Source: Puccinellia tenuiflora | Taxonomy: Eukaryota > Streptophyta > Magnoliopsida > Poales > Poaceae | Reading direction: 5' to 3' | NCBI GenBank assembly: GCA_012064385.1 | Contig: QRDG01000060.1 | Coordinates: 124,001-188,000, forward strand | DNA: 64,000 nt | In this document: positions 20,622-31,840 of the stretch, in pieces | How positions within the stretch are numbered: the stretch's first letter is position 1 | How the letters are laid out: each line of letters begins with the position of its first letter | Made by a program: the position numbers and the translations under genes | The notes under the pieces: model-generated | Seen by the model: the letters and a program-made list of their open reading frames with translations, nothing else | What the model was told of the DNA's origin: nothing | Database searches by the model: none

Positions 20622-23600
20622 TTATTGCTCCTCCTCGACGTGTACGTCTGTCTCGTCGTATATCTCCTCCTGCCCAGCACACAAAAAATACAAAACAGTA
20701 AATATACTGGAAGACGGTCTACTACGTACTTCTACTGCCTATTCGGCATGGATCATTGTATACATGTTTGATACAGGTAACCTTGGGTCTATGCCACATT
20801 GATCAACAAGGTAGAACAATGATCACCACTGAAGTTCAGCACATCTTACGTTATGGACAACAAGGGAAACGACCATTACGAGTTACTATATGCATTTTAT
20901 TTCGGAACACTTCTTGGTATGATATGTCGCTTATATCGTGCATATCCAAGTACATATGCTCACAAATGCATTGTGTTACTAGTATGTTTTCAAATTTAGA
21001 GCAGATAAAAAATGGAACTCTTCGCAAACACTAACCTGTAGCAGCTCTTCAATGACATCCTCCATTGTTATGATACCGACAGCTTCTTCATCTTCACTCA
21101 GTGTAGGTAATGGCTCATCGTGTACTTGAAGAACATCTGACTGATCTTTGGACCATTTCCTACTCCTACTTCCTGTGTTTGAGTTGAGGGTGTTGGGATA
21201 GCTCTTCCATCTTCGCAGAGGTTTCGTCCCAACCTTTTCATCGCCCTTATCATCAATGGCGATGGCGACCTCTGTTTTCAGCATCAAAAGAAAGGAAAAT
21301 AAAGAAAAACTGAGAAAACTACAGAGCATAATGTATATATATGCACCATGCAAGTTATGAAGGAGTAAAGACTGTCTTGGAGCTCACCAAGAGCTTCACC
21401 ATTGTTGTTGAGCTGTTTAGCTGGGTAATGTGGAAGGTTTTGCCTGATGACAACTGCCATGTGGCTGTGGCCTTTCTGGAATTCATTTAGGATGTCATAG
21501 AGGGGCAAGTCTTCTGAAACACTGGCATTTTACAAGGTGCAGACATGTAAGCTGAACATACAAATACTCGGTGCACCACTTTTAAATTTCCAACGAACAA
21601 AATGCATGTCTGGAATTTTCATGTATTCCACTTCATGCATTTAATCTACTCCCTCCGATCCATAAAAAGTGTCGCCCACTTAGTACAAAATTTGTACTAA
21701 CTTAGTACAAAATGAGCGACACTTTTTATGGATCTGAGGGAGTAGAATTTTCATAATTCCAACTATTATTGTCCCCACATTTTAAAGATAACAAATGCCT
21801 GCAAGATGACAAGGACAAAACGAAACTAGTCTGCAATTCTAGTGTAGTCTAGATTTGTTAATTTTGTGTCAGGTTTTAATTGTTATTTAAGACAAGGAGA
21901 TAATATGTTTACTTATGCAGATATATGAACCAAGTATATTATACATTGCATTTTGAATTATAAACATCAACCAGTTATAGCCCTTAATGTGTCTCAATTA
22001 CAGACCGGTGATTGACAGCCATTAATAATAGCACAGAATAGGGGACACTTGATTATATTAAACTTAGATATCTACTAAAATGTTGGACACAAAGGAAACA
22101 TCTTATAGTTTATACCCTACCGAGGAATTTTGCGGATAGTTACACTCTTTATGGGAATTTCATCATCAGGGTTAATGGATAATAAATTCTTCACCTGGAA
22201 ATATATAGCAAAAAATATATGAGTACAATACAACTGCACATAGGAAAGATTATCAGAGTTACGCATTTGATACCAAAGACAATAGATAACCGCCCAAAAT
22301 TTACACTCACGCTATAACTCTATCTAGTACATTCATGATTCTCAAAGTATATTGACCAGATAGATAGACAAGATAACCAGAGATAAAACATCACTTCTTG
22401 TAAAAGGTGCAAACACAAGTGCCATACGCTACAAAATTACATGTCCTCCCCTTATATAAATTAAAAATCGAACTACTGCACATGACAAATAAAGCGCTAC
22501 AGTATCAGTACATGCAAATTTTAATTGCATCTTCCTGTACAAACTATGCTCACCTGAGCACATCAATACAGAAACACCTCATTTTGCAGAGAATACGCTA
22601 TCCTAATTCAGATACAGGTCAGTACAAGACTAAGTCCATTTTGATCTGATTCTGCGTTTCAATCATACAAATATCAAATCAAACTACTGTTGACCAAGGG
22701 TTGACAACAGAATCTCTCATGGATTTCGATCTGGCCAGAAACTAATGAGCCAGAATCAAATAACTCTCCAGCAGCAAGGCAACAAGGCAGAAACTGATAG
22801 GTGTTACTACTTAATTCCGAGGAAACAGAAAATACTAAAACCTTACATCCAAATTAAAAACACATGACAGAAATGTCTATCATTGCTTTCAAAGCAGAAG
22901 ATAGCCTTACCAATATCAATCCAATAATGTTTGTTTCCCTTTCATAATAAACTGGCACCCTGCTATGACCTTTCTCAATGACCTCTTGCATTAGTTTCCT
23001 GTGCAAAAGAGAACAAGAATGATTATGTGCTAAACAGGACATCATGCATAATGCATTTCAACCCAAAAAAAATGCACAACTGTAGCCAATGTTTCAATGA
23101 ATTCTTGTACATAACAGAATCCAATACCTGTCGAGCTTCGCATTTATATCAATCACAAATGTTTCACAAAGGTGCGTCATAGCATCTTTAGCTTTCTTTT
23201 CACTGAGCTCAAGAGCTCCAGCAATTATAGTAGTTTCATCATGGGTTAACTCTCCACCTTTACCAGCCTATTAAATCAAAGATAAGTCAGATAGGTAAAA
23301 ACTAGCAATTAATGCAGGCAAAAGAGGATAACGTAGCATCCTTGGTGAATAAAACAGATGGTGACAAGGGTCATTTAGGGTGTGTAGTAAAAAAAATCAA
23401 TGGTTTCGAAAAGCAAAAAAATATTAAGATGCATTAAGGTAAGTATACTTAATCATACTGATCAGGAACCCATGTTCACACCATGTATGGCCAGTTATCT
23501 TCCTATTTATATATTGTGGTTGTAGATAGTTTGTAAAAACTAGCCAATAATCTTACAAACTAGCTTAATCCAAACTGGCATACATGTCACAGACTGCAAT

Positions 23601-25733
23601 CCATCCCTAACAGTATCATACTTATAGCTAGTTGTGAATGTAATCCTCCAATAATCTTACAAACTAGCTTAATCCAAACTGGCATCTAAACCCTACATGT
23701 CACAGACTGCAATCCATCCCTAACAGTATCATACTTATAGCTAGTTGTGAATGTGATCCTCTCTATAACCTATTGCAGATCAACCATCTGCTGCACATCA
23801 ATGATATTACCAGACTTCATATGTCACACTCACATATTTTCTATTTCATGTGAAAAATCATCAGGTGAGTATATCACTATGTGTTGATAATCTTTCTATA
23901 TCGAAGGAATGCAGATTTCATTTAAGATGCTACACAAACTTCTCCGACCGAGGCATCCAAAGTACATTTACTGGGTAGACAACCTAACACCATGCAATGC
24001 ATGACCAATATATTTCCTAGAGGGTGTGCAGTAGAGAAAATTGGGCCCCAATATCAACATATATACATGAATAATACATCGCGACTTTCTATGGTCCACG
24101 TAGTCTCACAGTATTTACCTCATTTCCATGCAGTGTCACAAGCGTTTTCAGCTCAGCTCTACGGAATAGAGCAGCTTTACCATGACCAAGCATATAATCG
24201 AGAAGCTGAAACAGAAAGGGGAAACGTCAAAACATGCACACTAGAGAACTCGTCCTGTAATAATAATTGCAGAGTTAAGAATATTGTTAGTACCTTGGCT
24301 ATCGGATATGCAATAGGAAAGCAAATCCAAACAAGCACTCGGACAAATGGGGCAACTACGGCGCCAATAGCCAGCCCATAGCGCGAGCAGAGGGACTGTG
24401 GTATAATCTGTTTATACCAAACTTTTAGCAAATGATACCCCACAGCTAAGCATCACAGTTGAGGTTTTATAACTCACCTCACCGAACAGCAGAATCAATG
24501 TCACGGAGATCAAAACCGCACCCCAAGCAGTCACCAAGCCATCGAGAAATATTGGCAATGCCTGATACGAATAAAGAAGCATGCCATCAGCTACTAAATT
24601 TCTAGATGGATGGGGGAGGGGAGACTGAAGAACGATACCTCCATTGCTGCAGCATTGCAGATCAGAAGGGTACAAAGCAGGAGGTGCTGGTTTTTCACGA
24701 CAGGCAATATCTTAGCTGCAAAAAGAACATTATTACTGATAGGCTAGAAAGGACATTTGATGTTACTCTTTCCATTTGAAATGTTGTCTCATAGAAGAAG
24801 GGAGTGAATGCGTCTTGCGTTTGACTCAACTAAAGAAGTAGGCAAATAGCCCATAATTCATCACTCCCCAAATATACCAGGGTAAAAATATCGTGGATTG
24901 TACCCCCAAACAACCAAGATTATCTAGGTTGAATTTTTGGCAGGGTGTACCGAAGCAGAAGCACAACCCCGTTGTGATTAAAAGAAGACCAGAGTATTTT
25001 TCTAACAAACCACCATCTCTCACATGATTTCCCCCCATCTACTATACTACTGCGGCAGTGCCACGACTCTCGCTTTCAGAAGGAACAAGCCAAGCGCAGC
25101 ATGTCACTATCCCGTGGAACAGTCCAAGTTTCGCAGAGATCAAGCCCAGTTAACCCACTGGGAACTGTTAGGGACCGGGAAGACCTCCCGGGGATTAGCA
25201 TGGATCTATCGAAGAGAACAAAATGAAACCCTTATACAAGTTCCGATCCAGCAATTTCCTAATTCTAAAAACGAACTCCAACGAATTGCTTCCAACATTC
25301 CCGTAAAAAACCCATCCATGATTGGATTCGTCAGTGGAGGCGTGGAGCCAACGCACGCCTACAAGTTGTTCGACGAAATGACAAGCTGCGGACGGACGGG
25401 TAACACCTAACACGAAACGACGGGAGCAGCAAACCAAAACCACACTTCTCTAAATCTGTGGCCAGGTACTCCATCAGGCAGCACGCGAGAGCAGAACTCG
25501 GGGGCGGTGGCTGCGTGCGTCGGTGGCGTGCGTATGTGCGGGCGTACGAGCGTACCTGCGTGCCTCTTGTCCTTGTCGGTGCCGGACTTGGAGAGGACCT
25601 CGAGGTCGACGAGGCTGAGGGACATGAGGCCGAGGGTGAGGCCCGACATGAGGCCGGCGAAGAGCACGAGCACGACGATGATGGCGATGTGCTCGAAGAA
25701 GCCCGCCCCGCAGCAGTGGTACTCCACCGCCAT
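20622..25733 (-). CDS. CNNM/DUF21 and CBS-domain membrane protein, 11 exons, complete
   Basis: Exons 25556-25733, 24639-24715, 24478-24561, 24294-24407, 24119-24205, 23128-23267, 22911-22998, 22121-22194, 21388-21521, 21036-21271 and 20622-20669 join in frame with GT-AG borders to 419 aa. Residues 1-180 form the DUF21/CNNM transmembrane module (M-S-G-L-T-L-G-L-M-S-L-S near 29-40; L-I-L-L-F-G-E then P-Q-S). A CBS pair follows: K-G-H-S-R-V-P-V-Y-Y in the first, and A-V-G-I-I-T-M-E-D-V-I-E-E-L-L-Q in the second, separated by a basic Ser-rich insert. The end is acidic (Y-D-E-T-D-V-H-V-E-E-E-Q). It matches the Arabidopsis At2g14520/At4g33700 type as I recall it. Animal and bacterial relatives (CNNM, CorB/CorC) move or sense Mg2+; the plant role is inferred. 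Confidence 0.94.
21649..21742. mobile_element. Stowaway MITE in the CNNM-like gene intron
   Basis: CTCCCTCCGATCCATAAAAA begins the element and its reverse complement, with one change, ends it. TA lies on both sides (21647-21648 and 21743-21744). An inner palindrome (TTAGTACAAAATTTGTACTAA) means nearly the whole 94 bp can fold on itself. It lies in the intron between exons 8 and 9 and does not touch splice sites. Confidence 0.88.
23544..23762. repeat. 104-bp tandem duplication in the CNNM-like gene intron
   Basis: The stretch starting CCAATAATCTTACAAACTAG recurs from 23648 with few changes and an 11-base insertion in the second copy. It lies in intron 5. Confidence 0.8.
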
Positions 25734-26357
25734 CCGCCCGCGCCTCGAAGCTTCCCGGTACCCGCGCCACGCCTCTCGCGCTCTCCTCCTCCTCCTCCTC
25801 CTCGAAATTATTGCTACTGTGCCGTCGTCTCCCTTTCCGATGGGAGGCGTGCGTTCCGTTCCGTTATTTAGGAGAACGACTGACTATAGCTTTGGGCGGA
25901 GGTGGGGAGGCGTGGGCGCGACGGGTGGCCGTGGCTGGGGACGTGTTGCAGTTATGACGTGTGGGCCCGGCGCGCAGCGAGTGGGGAGTGTTGTGTTCGG
26001 GTCGGCTTTTGTTCTGCGGAAATTGCTGGAAGCGCCTGGGTTGGGGTGGTCACCCACACTAGTCGGGCTGTCTGTCGGCATGTGCCGGTGCCTCCGTGGA
26101 CCGTGGGGCGGGTCCATGGACGGACGGCCGAGCTTACTTACGCTAACCCCTCCCTCTGCTTTCTCCGTGGTACTCCTAGCGATTTTTTATGTACTGTACT
26201 ACTTTTTTATTTTCAAACTGGGAAACTGAAGACCACCGAAAGCGAACTCAAGACCACCGGTGGCAATCGCGATGCATCAGTCTATGGAAGAAAAGGACAA
26301 GCTAGTGCAGGAGTAGTATAAAATATTGGAGCACTCTACATTGGCAACCGCACCATG
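25734..26357 (-). promoter_or_regulatory. Leader and promoter region of the CNNM-like gene
   Basis: Next to the start codon is a (GAG)n-rich leader (CTCCTCCTC on the plus strand at about 25783-25803). Further up is GC-rich sequence. CTATAG near 25886 is the only weak TATA-like motif. The outer MULE starts only about 600 bp upstream, so promoter spread by the transposon is possible. Confidence 0.4.
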
Positions 26358-27286
26358 CTATTCGACGGACTGAGATCCGGTGCCTCGCCTTAGGCAGTGA
26401 ATTTGACCGAAAATAACCAGAAACGGAAAGAAATTTACGAAATAAACGTTAGCCGAAACTATTTCACGAAATAACCTTTTTGTGTAGCGCCTCGCAATCA
26501 GGCGCTATACTATGCGGTGTAGCGCCTCCGCGCGAGGTGCTACACATCCTGCCAGCGTGGCGTCCGTGGGGCCCAATCGTGGTCGTGTAGCGCCTTTGTG
26601 TAAGGCGCTATGATGCAGTGGCATAGCGCCTTGATGTAAGGCGCTATGCCCTGTGACCTAAATCGCGCGTTCGTTGGTATCGCTGGAGCAGCGCTCGGGG
26701 GGGGTGAAAAATTTTCGTAGTATAGCGCCTCAGCCGGAGGCGCTACATATGCCTGTATAGCGCCTTGCTGTAAGGCGCTACACATTGAAAACTCTTAAGC
26801 CGCAGTGCGACGGCCTCCACAAACCCTAGCACCTCATTTCAACACCCGACAGGCAGAAAGAAAGTGCTGGCGGCGGCTTCTCTCTCCCCCCCCCCCTCAA
26901 ATCCTCTCCCCTCCACCTCAAATCTGAAGATTTCTTCCGTGAATCAACATCCCTCAAGTTGCTAGAGGTAATCTCTCTCATTTCCCCATGTTTGAACCAA
27001 TGGAAATCTTTTATTTGGTGGATCTATGTTTAAATCTTGGAAACCCTAGAAATGATGAATTTTATCATGTTTTTGTGTAAGGGTTGTTAATACGGTTGGT
27101 GCGTTGGTCAAATGGTGGCTTGTATGATGTCTAGGGTAAGGGTTATTAGTATGATGTCTAGCGTTAGGGTTAGGATGCTAGTTAGGTTATGGATATGGTA
27201 TGTTAGGGATAGTTAGGTTATGGATATGGTATGTTATGCTAGTGTTTGATTTAACTTTCTACGATATGATTGTTATTATTTTAGGA

Positions 27287-30200
27287 ATGTCGAGAATTGT
27301 TCATGTTCATCATGTGGACAAAGACGCCTTTTTGAAGGGCAATATGGAACCGGATCCGGAAGAGGTAGTCTTGGTGTTTGAACGTAGCCCTAACTATGCC
27401 GAGGTTTTGAATGAAGTGAGGATTGAGTTGAATTGGATGGACCCAAGTGATGTTGTAGAGTTGGAGGGAAGACACAATGCGGGTCATGGTATGCACCTAC
27501 GTTGGAAGTTTTTGCGTATCAATTCGGAACTTCGTTGGGTTGCATACAAGGAGACCATGGCCGAATCACTAGACAAGTCTATTGAGTTATTTGCCACTAA
27601 GAAGGTTGATGCTCATATGGACTTGGACTTGAACCATTATGGTCGGAGTCCACCAATGATGAACGAAGATGAAGTGATCGAACCTCCTTCCTCCCAACAT
27701 GAAGTGAGGCAAGATGAGGCATTGAGGACAAATGATGAGCACGAAGATGATGGGTATGCCGATGATCCATATGGGGTTGACCTCCATGACAACAATGTTG
27801 GAGATTATGACACATACCTTGAGCAAGAGAGTATGGATCATGACATCCCTTACACTCGATGCTATGCATCGGACTCGGATGACGATGGTCCCGATGAAGA
27901 AGTTGATGAGGAGGGGTTCACGGTCAAGGAGGCCGAAGCTCATAAAAAGGTATTGGGCCGTGATCATCGTATTACGCTTTTCCGTGATATAAGTCTCGCG
28001 GATGAAGCCACGGTTGACGGTGGCAAGGGTATAGTACTCGGAGCAAGGCCAACTTCTTTCCGGGATACGGATCACGCGGTGAATGGGATATGTCCCGGAT
28101 TGAAGTTCGGAACTTTATTGGAATTTAAGATATGGATCAAGGAGTTCTCGGTTAAGTATCATCGTCCGTTTAAGGTGGTTCACTCGGACCAAAAGAAGCG
28201 TTACACGGTGCGATGCTTGGACGATGGATGCCCATGGGTTGTGCGTCTCGTGCCTTTCAAGAAAGGACCCGAATGGCACATTTCTAGTTGTGTGGCAACT
28301 CACATGTGTCGAGGTAAGAAGCTTGATGGCAAGGATGCGAAACAAGGCCACCGACAACTCACCTCCGAGTTTATCGCCTATAGGCTTTCCAACTCCATAT
28401 CATCACTGCCAACAATGAGCATTAAGAGCGTCATGGAGCTTGTGGAAACCATATTTCACTACAAGGTCAAATACGGTAAAGCATGGAAGGCGAAGCAAGC
28501 CGCATTCAAGATGTTGTACGGTGGTTGGGAGGAAGCATACAATCGACTCCCTAGGTTGTTGGGAGGCATGGCCGCCACTAACCCGGGCATGGTTCATGTG
28601 GTTGAGCCATATGGGCAAGAAACAACGAACTACGACGGAAAGATTGTCCGAGTATTTGGCCGTGCATTTTGGGCATTCGAGCAATGTGTTCGTGCTTTTG
28701 AACATTGCAGGCCCGTCATCTCCGTTGATGGCACCTTTTTGACCGGTCAATACAAGGGCACTCTATTGGTTGCAATAGGAAACGATGCAAACAACCGTTT
28801 GTTACCATTGGCTTTTGCTTTGGTTGAGGCGGAGAACAATCATAATTGGGAGTGGTTCTTCCATCTTTTGAGAACCAAGGTGTTACCTCATCAAAGAGAA
28901 ATTTGTGTCATCTCGGATCGCCACCAAGGAATTCTCAATGCCGTGCAGATTGACATTCCCGGGCATGCTCCTTTGCACCATCGTTGGTGCATGAGGCATT
29001 TTTGCTCCAACTTCTATAGGGCATGTGGGAGCAAGGAGTTGTCCGACGATCTTCAAGATTGTTGTCTCACTTTCACTGATCGGCGTTTCGCAAACTTGTA
29101 CAACAGATTGCTGGCTAACAGATCTCTCAACCCCGGGGGCCTAGAGTTTCTTAATAGGCACATTCAGCTAAGGAACAAGTGGGCAAGAGCTTATGATGAA
29201 GATGGCCGGAGGTACGGTCAAATGACAAGCAACATGGCGGAGTGCTTCAACAACGTGCTCAAGGGTGTGCGTGCATTGCCCGTGACCGCAATAGTTCAAT
29301 ACACGTTCACCAAGTTGAATGAGTACTTTTTGAACTACTCACTTGAAACAGATAAGCACATGGAGAAGTTGAAATATCCGCCTAAGGTTGATGAGTTCGT
29401 CGAGTTCTAATCAAGGAAGGCGGACTCCCAAGTTGCCACAATTTATGATAATGAGGAGATGATTTACCAAGTGAACGAGCCCGGAGGAACCACGGCCGAT
29501 GGTGTCCAACATGGAGGACGGGCGTTTAAGGTCTCACTCAAGAATTGTGATTGCACGTGCGGGAGACCAATGTTGCTCCATCTCGCATGCTCACACTTGC
29601 TAACGGCGGCTCGTACTCGACATGTCGATGTCAATCACCCGCTCACCGTGAGAGAGTCCGAGTTCTCTATCTTGACAACCAAGAGGACATGGGCACCTAG
29701 ATTTCACCCATACTTTGACCAATCACAATGGCCGGAGTATCATGGAATTCAACTTTGGCCCCATGAGGATTGGAAGGTGATGAAACGGGGAAGACGCAAG
29801 ACAAAGCGTTTTAGAGGCGACATGGACGGTTGGGGTCGTGGTGGGCGAGAATGTCGCAACGAGCATTTCCAAGAACCTCCTGAACGAGCCCGTTGTGGCA
29901 AGTGCAACTCTATCGGGCATAACGCAAGAAAATGCACCCAAAGGAAGAGAGCAAAGGGTAGTGAACCAAGCTCAAGCCAACCAAGTCAACGTGGTGGTGC
30001 TAGCCAACATAGTGCTCCTAGCCAAGGAGTTGGTGCTAGCCAACATAGTGGTCCTAGCCAAGGAGTTGGTGGTAGCCAACAAAATGGTCCCAACCAACAA
30101 TATGGTCCTAGCCACCAAGTTGATAATAGCCAACAAGCTCCTACGCAACAAAGAAGAAGCCAACAAAGAGTGAGCCAACAAACTCCTAGACAACAAAGAG

Positions 30201-30458
30201 GGAGAAGACTTGGGCTCACAAGAGGCCGTGTTGGTGGTGGTAGAGGCCGCGGTGGTGGTAGAACGGAGAGTATGATAGGATACCTTAGTGGACCCTTTCC
30301 GTATGTATCTCCATTTTAGTTTTACTAATAAATGTTTATTGTTATTTATGCATCACATGTTACTTACTAATAAATTGTTTCCAAATTTTTTTAGGTATGG
30401 CGGCGTCTCAACCGAACAAGGCAACAATCAATTGGGTGGACTCGGACGAGGAAGGTGA
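27287..30458 (+). pseudogene. mudrA-type MULE transposase with one in-frame stop
   Basis: The frame runs 27287-30300, then an intron (GTATGT...TTTTTTAG) and 30395-30458, for 1,026 codons including the final stop. TAA at 29408-29410 interrupts codon 708; the frame is open on both sides. The first Met, MSRIVHVHHVD, follows an acceptor-like TTATTTTAG. Visible parts: an N-terminal ubiquitin-like/PB1-type region, an acidic linker, the MuDR zinc-binding region (about 300-380), and the MULE catalytic domain with likely D481 (V-I-S-V-D-G-T-F), D544 (C-V-I-S-D-R-H) and E652 (N-M-A-E-C-F). Past the stop come a SWIM zinc finger (C-D-C-T-C-G...C-S-H), a CCHC knuckle (C-G-K-C...G-H...C) and a Gln/Ser-rich repeat tail. 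The stop would remove SWIM and knuckle unless read through or spliced out. Confidence 0.9.
29950..30230 (+). repeat. Gln/Ser-rich tandem repeat in the transposase tail
   Basis: The unit TAGCCAACATAGTGCTCCTA-like (S-Q-H-S-x-P-S-Q-G-V-G-A) repeats with variation about six times, giving a low-complexity S-Q tail before the Gly/Arg-rich end. Confidence 0.7.
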
Positions 30459-30831
30459 GAGGCCGGGTTGGTTGGAGGTGGGTTTGAGGAAGGTGAAAGA
30501 GCAAGATGCGGCCGAACGGGAGAGAAAGAAGAAAGAGGAGGAACAAAAGAAGAGAGAGGAGAAAGAACAACTGAGCAAGGAGTACTACGCGTATCAACGC
30601 CGTCAGGAGAGAAAGATCAAAGAAGCAGCCGAGAAACGGCAAAGAAGGAGAGGGAAGCAAAGATATTTCAGGAGAGGGTGCTTCGTGAGGCTCGTCTCGC
30701 AAGAGAAGCGGCCGAGGAGGAGGAGTTCACTTCCAAGAGGAAGGACAAGGGAAAGGGACCGGCCTCGACGCAGTAGACCTATGTGGTGCTCATCATCTTA
30801 TTCAGCTTTGTCGAACCTTGTTCTCGACTAA
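30397..30831 (+). CDS. Lys/Glu-rich coiled-coil frame overlapping the transposase last exon
   Basis: ATG at 30397 lies two bases after the acceptor used by the transposase's last exon and opens a different frame: M-A-A-S-Q-P-N-K, then W-V-D-S-D-E-E-G-E-R-P-G-W-L-E-V, then a long E/K/R-rich helix. As annotated it ends at 30831. However, a second frame from about 30640 (R-E-A-K-I-F-Q-E-R-V-L-R-E-A-R-L...G-K-G-P-A-S-T-Q, stop near 30776) continues the helix more naturally, so a one- or two-base frameshift near 30640 is likely. This may be an accessory protein of the MULE or an alternative C-terminus. No known domain is visible. Confidence 0.5.
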   Translation: MAASQPNKATINWVDSDEEGERPGWLEVGLRKVKEQDAAERERKKKEEEQKKREEKEQLSKEYYAYQRRQERKIKEAAEKRQRRRGKQRYFRRGCFVRLVSQEKRPRRRSSLPRGRTRERDRPRRSRPMWCSSSYSALSNLVLD

Positions 30832-31036
30832 ACCTTGTAGTAGTCAATGTTGTGAACCTAGTTGTCCATTGAACCTTGTTTACTTTTGTGAACCTAGTTG
30901 TCCATTGAACCTTATTTACTTTTGTGAACCTTATTTCTGTGATTGTGTCGAACTTCATTTCTGTCTAACTATTCCTGTGTGGTGAAACTTATAGTTGAGG
31001 ATTCCTTGCTGAGAAAGCTCTCTGCGAGCAAATAAT

Positions 31037-31612
31037 CTTCACATAATAGCGCCTCCGGCCAAGGCGCTATACATGTGTAGCGCCCCAGCCAAAGGCGCTA
31101 TGCTGTGCGAAATGAGGTGCCCCAGAGAGCTCCCGAGAGCTGTCCCAGCGAGGCATCGTCGAAAACGACTAAGTGATAGTATAGCGCCTTGGCCGGAGGC
31201 GCTACACCATGACTTAGTCGTTTTCGACGATGCCTCGCTGGGACAGCTCTCGGGAGCTCTCTGGAGCACATCATTTTGCACACCATAGCGCCTTTGGCTG
31301 GGGCGCTACACATGTATAGCGCCTTGGCCGGAGGCGCTACACCATGACTTAGTCGTTTTCGACGATGCCTCGCTGGGACAGCTCTCGGGAGCTCTCTGGA
31401 GCACCTCATTTTGCACACCATAGCGCCTTTGGCTGGGGCGCTACACATGTATAGCGCCTTGGCCGGAGGCGCTACACCATGACTTAGTCGTTTTCGACGA
31501 TGCCTCGCTGGGACAGCTCTCGGGAGCTCTCTGGAGCACATCATTTTGCACACCATAGCGCCTTTGGCTCGGGCGCTACACATGTATAGCGCCTTGGCCG
31601 GAGGCGCTATTC
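31037..31612. repeat. 135-bp tandem repeats plus inverted copy between the two MULE genes
   Basis: TAGCGCCTTTGGCTGGGGCG recurs at 31286, 31421 and 31556 (period 135 bp, third copy with one change). Each unit also holds CGTTTTCGACGATGCCTCGC and TAGCGCCTTGGCCGGAGGCG. A further unit at about 31068-31190 is inverted relative to the first direct unit, so 31068-31316 can form a hairpin with arms of about 120 bp. The TAGCGCC...GGCGCTA hairpins match those in the element's terminal repeats. Confidence 0.85.
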
Positions 31613-31840
31613 TGTGAAGACTTTATTTACTGGAATTCAAACAGAAATGGCAAATTCAAACAGGAATTCAAACAGAAATCACACACAGATTCATAACTTC
31701 AGAAATAAAACACAGATTCACTAGTTCACATACGACAACACATCCCGTCAAATAGAAATGGCAAGTTCGACACGACAAGTTCGACACGACAGAGAAGTGC
31801 GATAATATTACAACTACAATACGAAACAACATGGCATCTC

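Noticed and set aside
19770..20771. 333-codon plus-strand frame
   Set aside because: It overlaps the last exon and 3' region of the CNNM-like gene on the other strand, has no domain, and lies in GC-skewed sequence with repeats.
27587..28075. Minus-strand frame of 162 codons
   Set aside because: It is antisense to the MULE transposase and mirrors its codon periodicity.
31098..31583. Repetitive minus-strand frame of 161 codons
   Set aside because: It exists only because the 135-bp repeat length is a multiple of three; no start context or domain.
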